A DNA stretch of 64,000 bases from an uncultured Sphingomonadaceae bacterium. Lineage in GTDB: Bacteria; Pseudomonadota; Alphaproteobacteria; Sphingomonadales; Sphingomonadaceae. Numbering within the stretch: position 1 is the stretch's first letter; every line of letters starts with the position of its first letter. The notes beneath the pieces were generated by a model. That model was not told the origin of the DNA, did not search any database, and saw only the letters and a list, made by a program, of their open reading frames with translations. Positions 47,463 through 55,462 of the stretch are shown piece after piece. The translations under genes were made by a program, and so were the position numbers. The stretch covers positions 1 through 64,000 of the forward strand of contig CANLUL010000001.1 of assembly GCA_947494305.1 (NCBI GenBank), written 5' to 3'.

Positions 47463-47471
47463 AGCGGCCCA

Positions 47472-47849
47472 ATGAATGCAACCCTTCTTGTCATGGCTGG
47501 CGGCGCATTGGGTGCTGCGGGGCGTTATCATTTGGGCCGCGTCATATTCCATTTTGGCGGCGCAGGCTTTCCTTATGGGACGTTGGCGGCAAATCTGATC
47601 GGCGGGTTTCTGATGGGCGTTCTGGCTGGCGGCTTGGCGCGGAGTGATTTTGTCGATGAACCATGGCGGCTATTTTTGGGCGTGGGTTTGTTAGGTGGTT
47701 TCACAACTTTTTCCGCCTTTAGTTTGGAAGTGATGAACATGATTGAACGCGGAGAATGGACAACAGCTGCCGGGTATGCGCTGCTTTCTGTCGTTGGTTC
47801 GGTGCTGGCACTGTTTGCGGGCTTGATAACAATGAGAGCTTTCGTATGA
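47472..47849 (+). CDS. crcB: Fluoride exporter CrcB/FluC
   Basis: The 125-residue protein has four membrane helices and the family motifs GGALGAAGRYHLGR, GTLAANLIGGFLMG, and GGFTTFSAFSLE (the last holding the Phe-box and Na+ site). Dimers form the fluoride channel. No fluoride riboswitch is visible in the nine bases upstream. The stop overlaps the next ATG (ATGA). Confidence 0.95.
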   Translation: MNATLLVMAGGALGAAGRYHLGRVIFHFGGAGFPYGTLAANLIGGFLMGVLAGGLARSDFVDEPWRLFLGVGLLGGFTTFSAFSLEVMNMIERGEWTTAAGYALLSVVGSVLALFAGLITMRAFV

Positions 47850-49129
47850 CCGGGTTTGACCCAACAGCCGATAGCGGTTCCGAAGAGGATACCCCTCCGG
47901 CAAAACTGAAAGATCAGAAGCAGGCGCTAAAGGTGCTCGACGTTCGGCAGTTTACAGTCGCCGCCGATGACGAAGATATTCGCGTGGATCGTTGGTTCAA
48001 GCGCCATATGGAGGAAGTGCCTTTTAACGTCGTATCACGCTGGGCGCGGACCGGTCAGTTGCGACTGGATGGTAAACGGGTCTCCCCGGGTGACCGGATC
48101 AGTGCCGGACAGGTACTCCGCGTTCCTCCTGCCGAGATAGAGCGTCCGGGTCGCGCACCCAAGGCGCGCCAGGACCTCTCACAAGATCAGATCGATTTTG
48201 CGCAGGAACTGGTGATTTACAAAGACAAATCCGCCATTGTCGTCAACAAACCACCCGGCCTCGCAACGCAGGGTGGTAGCAAGACCCACACGCACCTTGA
48301 TGGCCTGCTCGACGCGCTAACATTTGAAGCTTCGGGGCGTCCCAAGTTGGTGCACCGTCTCGACAAGGACACGAGCGGTGCAATTTTACTGGCGCGTTCG
48401 CCGGGCGCTGCTTCTTTTTTCTCAAAACGCTTCTCCGGGCGCACCGCGCGCAAAGTCTATTGGGCGATAATCATGGGCATCCCCGAGATTGCCGATGGCA
48501 TGATCGATCTGCCGCTTTCAAAGCAGCCAGGCTCTGGCGGCGAGAAAATGCACGTCGATGAGGAAAACGGCGCTGCGGCCAGATCGCGTTATCGGATCAT
48601 AGAACGCGCAGGTAATCGCGCGTGCTGGGTTGAGTTGCAGCCCTATACCGGACGTACGCATCAGCTACGGGTGCACATGGCCGCTATTGGGCATCCGATA
48701 TTGGGTGATGGAAAATATGGCGGGAAAGAAGCGTTCCTGACGGGTGCCATCAGCCGCAAGATGCATCTTCATGCGCGGCGTTTGCGGATCGAACATCCGG
48801 ATATGCCCCGGTTGGATGTGAAGGCGGATTTGCCGGAACATTTTGCCGAAACAATCGAGAACCTCGGTTTTGATATGGAACTGGGTGATCTGCCGCTTGA
48901 GGAGAAGAAGCCCGGCGGGAAGTTGGTGCGCAAAAAACAGGCGAAAAGCCATGCCAAACAAATCCGCAAAGACAAACGCGGTGAGCGGCGCGGACGCGGT
49001 GAGGTTAAAGGCAAGGCGGGCAAGACCGGCAAACCAACCACACGCGAACGGCCCAATGCCGGCAAAGCAACCCATAAGAAAAACATGCCGCACAAGGCCA
49101 AGATTAAAACTGCAAAGAAGAAACGTTAA
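47846..49129 (+). CDS. rluC: RluC-type 23S rRNA pseudouridine synthase with basic tail
   Basis: The start ATG 47846 overlaps the crcB stop and gives 427 residues. An S4-like domain (IRVDRWFKRHM, RTGQLRLDGKRV) precedes the RsuA/RluD catalytic domain with HRLDKDTSGAILLAR (catalytic Asp), GRTHQLRVHMA and GHPILGDGKYGG. RluC makes pseudouridines 955, 2504 and 2580 in E. coli 23S rRNA; the exact targets here are inferred. The last 65 residues are Lys/Arg-rich (KRGERRGRGEVKGKAGK) and lie outside the enzyme core. Confidence 0.9.
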   Translation: MTGFDPTADSGSEEDTPPAKLKDQKQALKVLDVRQFTVAADDEDIRVDRWFKRHMEEVPFNVVSRWARTGQLRLDGKRVSPGDRISAGQVLRVPPAEIERPGRAPKARQDLSQDQIDFAQELVIYKDKSAIVVNKPPGLATQGGSKTHTHLDGLLDALTFEASGRPKLVHRLDKDTSGAILLARSPGAASFFSKRFSGRTARKVYWAIIMGIPEIADGMIDLPLSKQPGSGGEKMHVDEENGAAARSRYRIIERAGNRACWVELQPYTGRTHQLRVHMAAIGHPILGDGKYGGKEAFLTGAISRKMHLHARRLRIEHPDMPRLDVKADLPEHFAETIENLGFDMELGDLPLEEKKPGGKLVRKKQAKSHAKQIRKDKRGERRGRGEVKGKAGKTGKPTTRERPNAGKATHKKNMPHKAKIKTAKKKR

Positions 49130-49762
49130 ATGCATCCCAATCCCGCATTCCGCTGGCCCAAATCGAACAATGACCATGCCGATGCCGATGAACGAGCGGC
49201 ACTTGAGGCGCTGATCGCTAATATCGGCTTTGGAATGATCTTTGCTGAAACACCGGATGGCCCGCGAGTTGCTCATGTTCCAGTCTTTTCAACCGGCGAC
49301 GGTGCGCTGCAATTTCATCTGTCGCGCGGCAATGCACTGACCAAGCATATTGCATCAAAAACGTCTCTGTGCGTGATTAATGGACCAGATGCCTATGTCA
49401 GTCCGGATTGGTATGGAGTGGATAATCAGGTTCCGACATGGAATTATCTATCGCTCGAGCTAGAAGGCCCCGTGCGCGCAATGGAGCGAGAAGGATTGAT
49501 CGCACTGATTGATGATTTGGTTGCGCACAATGAGGCAAAGCTTGCACCCAAACCCGAATGGCACCGCGACAAAATAGATGATGAGCTATTTGAAAAAATG
49601 CTGGATTCGATTGTCGGGTTTGAAATGGAAATACTGGCTTGGCGCCCAACCGCAAAATTCAGCCAGAACAAACCCGAAGCTGCTCGTGAAAAAGCCGCCA
49701 AAGCATTGGATGCAAACGGGCGGAGAGCGGTTGCCCATATGATACGGGAATTTGGCCGATAA
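49130..49762 (+). CDS. paiB: FMN-binding PaiB-type protein
   Basis: The 210-residue protein matches PaiB: FGMIFAETPDGPRVAHVPVF, FHLSRGNALTKHI, the YVSPDWYGVDNQVPTWNY segment and the late FEMEILAWRPTAKFSQNK. It has the split-barrel flavin-binding fold. In Bacillus it represses sporulation and protease genes; in this group the role is unclear. It starts directly after the rluC stop and overlaps the next gene by one base. Confidence 0.88.
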   Translation: MHPNPAFRWPKSNNDHADADERAALEALIANIGFGMIFAETPDGPRVAHVPVFSTGDGALQFHLSRGNALTKHIASKTSLCVINGPDAYVSPDWYGVDNQVPTWNYLSLELEGPVRAMEREGLIALIDDLVAHNEAKLAPKPEWHRDKIDDELFEKMLDSIVGFEMEILAWRPTAKFSQNKPEAAREKAAKALDANGRRAVAHMIREFGR

Positions 49763-50418
49763 TGACTAACAAGCTAGCCCTCTTTGATTGCGACGGCACG
49801 ATGGTGGATAGTCAGCATAATATCTGTGCTTCGATGGATCAGGCATTTGAGAAACATGATCTCACACCGCCTGATCATCATAAGGTGCGGCGCATTGTGG
49901 GGCTAAGCCTGCAGGAGGCTGTTAGGCAGTTGCTGCCGGAGGCCGAGCATGATTTGGTTATGTCTCTCACCGAAAGTTATAAACACGGCTTTGTAGCACT
50001 GCGCGAAGCGGGCGGTATACATGAACCGCTTTATGATGGCTTGGTAAATTTGATTGATCGCTTGGAAGATGATGGATGGATGTTAGGAGTAGCGACCGGT
50101 AAATCTGATCGCGGCCTCAATTTCGTCGTGGAAGCGCATGGTCTAAAAGATCGGTTTGTAACATTGCAAACCGCAGACCGTCACCCGTCTAAACCGCATC
50201 CATCGATGGTCGAACTTGCGATTTCTGAGGCAGGTGCAGCGATGGAAACTACTGCCATGATTGGCGACACAAGTTTTGACATGGAAATGGCGGTTAATGC
50301 CGGTACGCGGGCCATTGGCGTTGATTGGGGCTATCATGATACGGATGAATTGATCACTGCCGGAGCCGAGATAGTGGCTGCGGATATGGATCATCTTTAC
50401 AGGATATTGAGTCAGTGA
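49762..50418 (+). CDS. HAD-family phosphatase, phosphoglycolate phosphatase-like
   Basis: The 218-residue protein has HAD motif I FDCDGTMVDS, a cap domain with KVRRIVGLSLQEAVRQLLPE, motif II-III GVATGKSDRGL and motif IV MIGDTSFDMEMAVNAG. The pattern is closest to Gph/phosphoglycolate phosphatase but the substrate is not certain. It overlaps the preceding gene by one base and the following GTG by four. Confidence 0.88.
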   Translation: MTNKLALFDCDGTMVDSQHNICASMDQAFEKHDLTPPDHHKVRRIVGLSLQEAVRQLLPEAEHDLVMSLTESYKHGFVALREAGGIHEPLYDGLVNLIDRLEDDGWMLGVATGKSDRGLNFVVEAHGLKDRFVTLQTADRHPSKPHPSMVELAISEAGAAMETTAMIGDTSFDMEMAVNAGTRAIGVDWGYHDTDELITAGAEIVAADMDHLYRILSQ

Positions 50419-50741
50419 GCGAACAATCCCCTCCGGTTGAAGAAACCGAATATGTGCCTGACCCGGAAAAGGAAAAGCAGGCAAAAGCCATTCACGTTAC
50501 CGTGAGTATTATCCGTCTGCTTGGTGTTGCATTGCTGATAGTTGGTATTGTTATCGCAACCGAAAGAATGCCACCAATCCCGTCATGGCCGGGTTATGCT
50601 ATCATTGTAATAGCACTATTCCAGATGTGGTTTGTTCCAGTCTGGCTCATCCGACAGTTTGTTAAGGCGCGCGTCGCTGAGGAAGAGCTTGAGAGACAAG
50701 AGCAAATAGACGACCCCGATAAGATTGAAAACGATGCGTGA
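50415..50741 (+). CDS. Small two-helix membrane protein, unknown
   Basis: The 108-residue protein starts at GTG overlapping the phosphatase stop. It has an acidic head, two hydrophobic helices (about residues 32-50 and 57-77), and an acidic tail. I recognise no family. It overlaps a similar small membrane protein gene and lies in the gph-ATP12 run. Confidence 0.65.
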   Translation: MSEQSPPVEETEYVPDPEKEKQAKAIHVTVSIIRLLGVALLIVGIVIATERMPPIPSWPGYAIIVIALFQMWFVPVWLIRQFVKARVAEEELERQEQIDDPDKIENDA

Positions 50742-51000
50742 AGCAGACGATTCCGGTCAAAACCATGTGTTCAACATAGTGATCCCATCAGTCCGGATAA
50801 TGGGTATTGCGATGATACTAGGCGGGACCGCCATTGGCATGGGCTATGGCAACCTGTTCATCCCCGAGGTTGGGCTATTCATTGCAATCATGGGGTTGGT
50901 TGAATTTTTTGCTGTTCCAGCTGTTTTGATGAGAGTTAGAGATCGTCGCCGCCTTGAATCTTTGGCCGGCGCAGAACCGGATAATAGAGACCAACGGTGA
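50734..51000 (+). CDS. Small two-helix membrane protein, unknown
   Basis: The 88-residue protein starts at ATG 50734 (an in-frame TTG at 50725 is the other choice). It has two hydrophobic helices (about residues 17-38 and 46-62) and a basic then acidic tail. It resembles the preceding small protein in layout, with SVRIMGIAMIL here and SIIRLLGVALLI there, so the pair may be diverged duplicates. It overlaps the ATP12 start by four bases. Confidence 0.6.
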   Translation: MREADDSGQNHVFNIVIPSVRIMGIAMILGGTAIGMGYGNLFIPEVGLFIAIMGLVEFFAVPAVLMRVRDRRRLESLAGAEPDNRDQR

Positions 51001-51695
51001 AGAGATTCTACAAGAATGTTGTCTTGAACGGTGATGGTGACGGATTTACAGTCCATCTGGATGGGCGTCCCATCAAAACGCCAGCGCGCAATGGGCTGAT
51101 AGTACCAACCCGGCAATTGGCTCAGAAAATTGCCGACGAATGGGAAGCGCAAGGAGAAGAAGTTGATCCCACTGCCATGCCGATGACCGCATTGGCACAG
51201 GGCGCGTTGGATCAGGTTGTCCGTGAGCGTCAACGCATAGTTGGCCGTATTGCAGCATTTGCGGACAGTGATATGCTATATTTCAGGGGTGATAGCAGCC
51301 AGGTAGATCTTGTTGCGCATCAGGCTGAAAGATGGGATCCTTTGCTCGACTGGGCGCGATCTCGTTTTGATGTCAGTTTTAATCTTGTGCACGGCATAAT
51401 GCATGAGTCCCAGTCAGATGAGACGCTTAAGCGTCTGTCGGCGGCAGTTGAGGGGCACGATAATTTCGCTTTGGCGGCTATGCTTTCAATCTCCGGACTG
51501 ACGGGTTCGCTGATCGCAACATTGGCCTTGTCAGAAAAAGCTTTTGATCCCGCACCAATTTGGCAGCTGTCCAATCTGGAGGAGCTGTGGCAGGAGCAAC
51601 AATGGGGCAGCGATGAGTTGGCGCAGAAAAAGCGAGATGCCCGGGAAGCGGAATACCAATCGGCCGTTGCCTTTTTGGAGCTGTCCCGCACTTAG
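50997..51695 (+). CDS. ATP12 family F1-ATPase assembly chaperone
   Basis: The 232-residue protein starts with GTG and matches ATP12: RFYKNVVLNGDGDGFTVHLDGRPIKTPARN at the front, IADEWEAQGEEVDPTAMPMT as the family signature, and a helical C-terminal half with LTGSLIATLAL. In mitochondria ATP12 guards the F1 alpha subunit; the alphaproteobacterial protein is assumed to assist F1 assembly in the same way. Confidence 0.92.
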   Translation: MKRFYKNVVLNGDGDGFTVHLDGRPIKTPARNGLIVPTRQLAQKIADEWEAQGEEVDPTAMPMTALAQGALDQVVRERQRIVGRIAAFADSDMLYFRGDSSQVDLVAHQAERWDPLLDWARSRFDVSFNLVHGIMHESQSDETLKRLSAAVEGHDNFALAAMLSISGLTGSLIATLALSEKAFDPAPIWQLSNLEELWQEQQWGSDELAQKKRDAREAEYQSAVAFLELSRT

Positions 51696-51750
51696 CTTTT
51701 CCCTTTGCAAACAATTTCCGGTATGAGCTGAAAAAGCAAACGGAGACTAA

Positions 51751-53193
51751 ATGAAAACAGAATCAATTTTGTGTGCCACGCCGAAAGAGGCTGTGGCACT
51801 GCTCGAGAAGCTTTACGCTGAGCAAATAGAAATAACCGCCGCCCGATTTGGCCGCTATGCCGACGACGCCCTTTTCGAGGATGACAAAAACCAAGGTTTG
51901 TATCCGGAGATTAGTGTCGAGATTCCGGCGAACCAGGCCACAGAAACCAGTCATTTGGCATCCGGAAAATTGGCAGATGTAAATCACTATACAACCACAA
52001 TAACCGAGCCGAAACTGTATCGACGTTATCTGGAGGAACAGCTTTCGCGAATTGACAAGACCTTCACGGCCAAAATTTCCGTTGGTCTTTCCAATACGCC
52101 CATACCCTTGGCTTTCGCACTCGCTGATGCAGGTGCAGGACTGGACCGGGACAAGAAAGAAGCACTGCCGCTCTATTTCCATACGCCCAATCTGGTTAAA
52201 ACCAATGATGAGATTGTTGATGGCGGACAAATTTTTCAGAATGGCGAAGCATCCGCATTGTCATTGTTTACAGCAGAGCGGGTAGATTATTCACTGCACC
52301 GAATCCGCCACTATTGCGCAACGGACCCAGAGCATTTTCAACGCTTCATCCTGTTTACAAACTATCAACGCTATGTGGACGAGTTTATCGAATATGGCCT
52401 TGAACAGGTTAAATCCGGAGAAGCTGTTCGCTTGGTTGAGCCGGGTAATCGGATCACTGAAAGTGATGGCAAGCCAAACGTACCACCCATTGCAAAACCG
52501 CCACAAATGCCAGCCTATCATTTGGTTCGCAAAGATGGCCGTCCCGGTGTCACGCTCGTCAATATTGGTGTGGGGCCCAGCAATGCCAAAACCATTACCG
52601 ATCATCTGGCCGTGTTGCGACCACATGTCTGGTTGATGATTGGCCACTGCGGTGCGTTGCGGCGAACCCAGCGACTGGGAGACTATGTGCTCGCTCACGC
52701 CTATCTTCGCGACGACAACGTTCTGGATGACGTGTTGCCGCCTAGTATCCCTCTACCAACCATTGCCGAAGTACAACTGGCGCTTACGCAAGCTGTGCAG
52801 GAAGAAACCGGCATTGATCATAGCAAGCTAAAGCAGCATCTTCGCACCGGCACCGTGGTGACCACAGGAGACCGCAATTGGGAGCTGCGCTTTGAACAAA
52901 TTGCCAAGCGTCTCAACCAATCACGCGCCATTGCTATCGATATGGAAAGCGCAACGGTTGCCGCCAATGGTTACCGCTACCGTGTGCCTTATGGGACGCT
53001 CTTATGTGCATCCGACAAACCTCTGCATGGCGAGATTAAGTTGCCCGGCATGGCTGATGCATTTTATCAGGAGCGCGTTGGGCAGCATTTGGCAATTGGT
53101 TTGCGCACGATTGATCTGCTTGCGAAAGAGGCTGATGCTGGCACATTGCACAGCCGCAAGCTGAGGAGCTTTGGCGAGCCATTGTTTCGATAG
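51751..53193 (+). CDS. amn: AMP nucleosidase
   Basis: The 480-residue enzyme hydrolyses AMP to adenine and ribose 5-phosphate. The N-terminal Amn domain (KTESILCATPKEAVALLEKLY, RFILFTNYQRYVDEFI) is followed by a purine-phosphorylase-like domain with NIGVGPSNAKTITDHLAVLRPHVWLMIGHCGALR-type sequence, GDYVLAHAYLRDD and AIDMESATVAANGYR. The length is normal. It stands alone after ATP12, with a 55-base gap. Confidence 0.95.
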   Translation: MKTESILCATPKEAVALLEKLYAEQIEITAARFGRYADDALFEDDKNQGLYPEISVEIPANQATETSHLASGKLADVNHYTTTITEPKLYRRYLEEQLSRIDKTFTAKISVGLSNTPIPLAFALADAGAGLDRDKKEALPLYFHTPNLVKTNDEIVDGGQIFQNGEASALSLFTAERVDYSLHRIRHYCATDPEHFQRFILFTNYQRYVDEFIEYGLEQVKSGEAVRLVEPGNRITESDGKPNVPPIAKPPQMPAYHLVRKDGRPGVTLVNIGVGPSNAKTITDHLAVLRPHVWLMIGHCGALRRTQRLGDYVLAHAYLRDDNVLDDVLPPSIPLPTIAEVQLALTQAVQEETGIDHSKLKQHLRTGTVVTTGDRNWELRFEQIAKRLNQSRAIAIDMESATVAANGYRYRVPYGTLLCASDKPLHGEIKLPGMADAFYQERVGQHLAIGLRTIDLLAKEADAGTLHSRKLRSFGEPLFR

Positions 53194-53277
53194 CTTTTGG
53201 TCACTCTCTCCAGTTAATATGATATATTTACAACAGTGTAAGTTAAAGGTCATATTTTCTGAAAATTCGTCTCAGTT

Positions 53278-53291
53278 TTGAGCTAGATCAA
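53278..53291 (+). promoter_or_regulatory. FNR/FixK-like binding box upstream of ompW
   Basis: TTGAG-CTAG-ATCAA matches the FNR/FixK consensus TTGAT-N4-ATCAA at nine of ten defined positions. It is 60 bases before the ompW start, in the range of an upstream activator site. ompW is regulated by FNR in E. coli, which supports the reading. No fnr/fixK gene is in the window. Confidence 0.6.
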
Positions 53292-53351
53292 AGAACGATT
53301 GTGGAGTCGCTCCTACCCGCTGTTTGAAAGAAACAGAGAAGGGGTGAACCC

Positions 53352-54020
53352 ATGCGTAAGATAACGAAATTTATAACTTTGGCGGCGGCTTCTGCCGTTG
53401 CTTTGTCAGCTTCGCCGGTTTTGGCAAAACAAGGCGATGTACTTGTCCGCGTTCGTGCGATCAACGTGATGCCGAATGAGGATAGCAGTTCAATTCTCCC
53501 TGCATTTCCGGGGGAAGATGTCAGCGTGAACAACTCGTTCATGCCTGAAGTCGATATCACCTATATGGCGACCGATAACATCGGGTTTGAATTGATTGCA
53601 GCGACGACCAAGCACCATGCCTCTGGTAAAACTGGCACGACAGGGACCTTGGGCCGGTTGGCTTCCACATGGGTGTTGCCGCCAACACTGACCGCACAAT
53701 ATCATTTTGCACCAGAAGGGAAAATACGTCCCTATGTTGGCGCCGGTGTTAACTACACAATCTTTTATAATGAAGAAGCATCCGATGCTTTGACCGGCGC
53801 AGTTGGCCCGACCAATGTTAGAATGAGTGACAGCTTTGGCTGGGCCGCTCAGGCGGGTGTGGATATTGAGCTATCAGAGCGCGTATTCCTGAACCTGGAT
53901 GTCAAATATATCAATATTGATACTCGGGCGACGTTCGACACCACTGCAGCAGGCACGCAAACCGTGGACATCGACCTCAATCCATTGGTGATTGGTGTTG
54001 GCTTGGGAATGAAATTCTGA
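53352..54020 (+). CDS. ompW: OmpW family outer membrane protein
   Basis: The 222-residue protein has a Sec signal ending SPVLAK and then GDVLVRVRAINVMPNEDSS, the OmpW opening. An eight-stranded barrel pattern follows with LASTWVLPPTLTAQYHF, YVGAGVNYTIFY and SFGWAAQAGVDIEL, ending in MKF as usual for outer membrane insertion. It probably forms a narrow hydrophobic channel. GAGAAGGGG precedes the ATG. A strong terminator follows at 54121. Confidence 0.93.
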   Translation: MRKITKFITLAAASAVALSASPVLAKQGDVLVRVRAINVMPNEDSSSILPAFPGEDVSVNNSFMPEVDITYMATDNIGFELIAATTKHHASGKTGTTGTLGRLASTWVLPPTLTAQYHFAPEGKIRPYVGAGVNYTIFYNEEASDALTGAVGPTNVRMSDSFGWAAQAGVDIELSERVFLNLDVKYINIDTRATFDTTAAGTQTVDIDLNPLVIGVGLGMKF

Positions 54021-54120
54021 AAATTCCAACTGGCGCGTTGTGTAGGCCTGTTCACTTGGTTTGATCATCAGTCAGACAGTTGGAGAGCCCGGCTAGGAAG
54101 GTAGCGGGGGATTGGGAGAA

Positions 54121-54159
54121 AACATCCCGTTCGATTGGGAGATCGGACGGGATGTTTTT
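54121..54159. terminator. Strong rho-independent terminator after ompW
   Basis: Fifteen-base arms AACATCCCGTTCGAT and ATCGGACGGGATGTT pair with a single G-U-type mismatch around a six-base loop, followed by a T-run. It lies between convergent ompW and the VOC gene and could serve both. Confidence 0.85.
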
Positions 54160-54166
54160 CATTATT

Positions 54167-54595
54167 TCAAGCAGCAACGGCCGCTGAGTCTGTATAGTTG
54201 TCTGCATGCTCTGCTGATGGTTCGATCGGCTTGATAATGTCGATCAAAATTCCGTCATGATCCTGGGTAATAAAATGGCGTTGACCGAATTCTTCATCCC
54301 GCAGTGCTTTAAGGATCGTTAGGCCTGCTTTCTGCGCACGATCAAACCAAGCGTCGGCATCCTCGACTTCAAAATTCAGGATCAACCCCTGAGAGGGTTT
54401 ACGACCGGCTTCGGGAATCGTTTCATGATCATATCGCAGGATCGCAAGATTAACTGTCTCATCATCTTTCGATTGCAAATGCACATACCAGTCCGTGTCA
54501 TACAGCGCGGTAAAACCCAAATTGTCGATATAAAAACGGGCACTCGCTTGCACGTCGCGGACTTGAATAACGGGATAATAGCTGGTGGTTTTCAT
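54167..54595 (-). CDS. VOC (glyoxalase/bleomycin-resistance) family protein
   Basis: The 142-residue protein has the paired beta-alpha-beta-beta-beta modules of the VOC fold: [23 protein letters not shown] and later [41 protein letters not shown]. Metal ligands of the glyoxalase type are only partly evident. It is divergent from a tetR gene, and the operator at 54620-54636 lies 25 bases before its start. It is thus the likely target of that repressor. Confidence 0.85.
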   Translation of the reverse strand: MKTTSYYPVIQVRDVQASARFYIDNLGFTALYDTDWYVHLQSKDDETVNLAILRYDHETIPEAGRKPSQGLILNFEVEDADAWFDRAQKAGLTILKALRDEEFGQRHFITQDHDGILIDIIKPIEPSAEHADNYTDSAAVAA

Positions 54596-54619
54596 TTGCT
54601 TTGCCTTTCAGTTTAAAAT

Positions 54620-54636
54620 ACATACAATCTGTATGT
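54620..54636. promoter_or_regulatory. TetR operator 1
   Basis: ACATACA-ATC-TGTATGT is a perfect 7-3-7 palindrome in the space between the divergent VOC and tetR genes. It is repeated at 54650 with one mismatch. Confidence 0.75.
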
Positions 54637-54649
54637 TTAATCATAGGTA

Positions 54650-54666
54650 ACAAACAGGCTGTATGT
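54650..54666. promoter_or_regulatory. TetR operator 2
   Basis: ACAAACA-GGC-TGTATGT repeats the operator 1 pattern 30 bases on, with one mismatched arm base. Its last base abuts the tetR ATG at 54667, so binding would block tetR expression itself (autorepression). Confidence 0.7.
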
Positions 54667-55257
54667 ATGCAAGAGAAAAAGGGGATATCCAATGCCAAAC
54701 GCACAGAAAAGACACGCAAGCTGCTGATTAAGGCTGGAAAAAAGCTATTCGTCGAAAAAGGATTTGCGGCTACTTCGACCCCTGAGATCGTAAAAACTGC
54801 CGGTGTGACTCGCGGTGCACTCTATCATCATTTCGAGGATAAGAAGGATTTGTTCCGCGCTATTGTTGAACAAGACTGTGAGGCTGTGGGCATAGAGATA
54901 AATCGCGGATCGCGAGAGGCGGGAAGCATGATCGATATGCTTAAAACCGGTTCCAGTGCCTTTGTGAAAGCAATTACCGCCCAAGGCCGGGCGAGAATAA
55001 TCCTGATTGAAGGCTTGGCGGTACTGGGTCAAAGGGAGCTTTTGGCAATTGAAGATCGCTTTACGCGCCTGTCCTTACGGCAAGGGCTAGAGGCGGCGTT
55101 GAAGCATGGCGCGATCAAGCCCTTGTCGCTGGATCCTTTAGTGGAACTGGTAAGTTCTATGCTGGATGGTGCGGCGTTAAAGGTTGCTGCGGGATTTGAA
55201 TTTGAACAAATCGAGCCGATCGTGCATGCGTTCATTGATGGCTTGGCAGCGGAATAA
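54667..55257 (+). CDS. TetR family transcriptional regulator
   Basis: I start at ATG 54667, giving 196 residues; a longer frame to 54601 would run through both operators. The HTH domain reads KAGKKLFVEKGFAATSTPEIVKTAGVTRGALYHHFEDKKDLF, the TetR pattern, followed by an all-helical ligand-binding domain. The two palindromes upstream and the divergent VOC gene make it a likely local autorepressor. The ligand is unknown. Confidence 0.9.
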   Translation: MQEKKGISNAKRTEKTRKLLIKAGKKLFVEKGFAATSTPEIVKTAGVTRGALYHHFEDKKDLFRAIVEQDCEAVGIEINRGSREAGSMIDMLKTGSSAFVKAITAQGRARIILIEGLAVLGQRELLAIEDRFTRLSLRQGLEAALKHGAIKPLSLDPLVELVSSMLDGAALKVAAGFEFEQIEPIVHAFIDGLAAE

Positions 55258-55462
55258 GATGGCGTTCGGTACATTATCTCGAACTATAGAACGGGGAAAA
55301 GGCAGCGACTGGTGAAAAGTTGAATCTTGGTTTCTAGCAGCCACGGTATTCCGAGAGCGATTGCATCAATTCGCGGCTCGCAAAAATTACACTAGCGGAT
55401 CTTTCGCGGATGATTATTGTATCGGCCTTGGGTCGCGGTGCTTTTTGTGGAGTTGCACCGAT

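Noticed and set aside
47463-47471. Fluoride riboswitch before crcB
   Set aside because: Only nine bases separate crcB from the preceding gene; no room for the motif.
55361-55462. N-terminal extension of the outer membrane factor
   Set aside because: The lipoprotein signal begins at 55463; the extension has no signal features or ribosome binding site.
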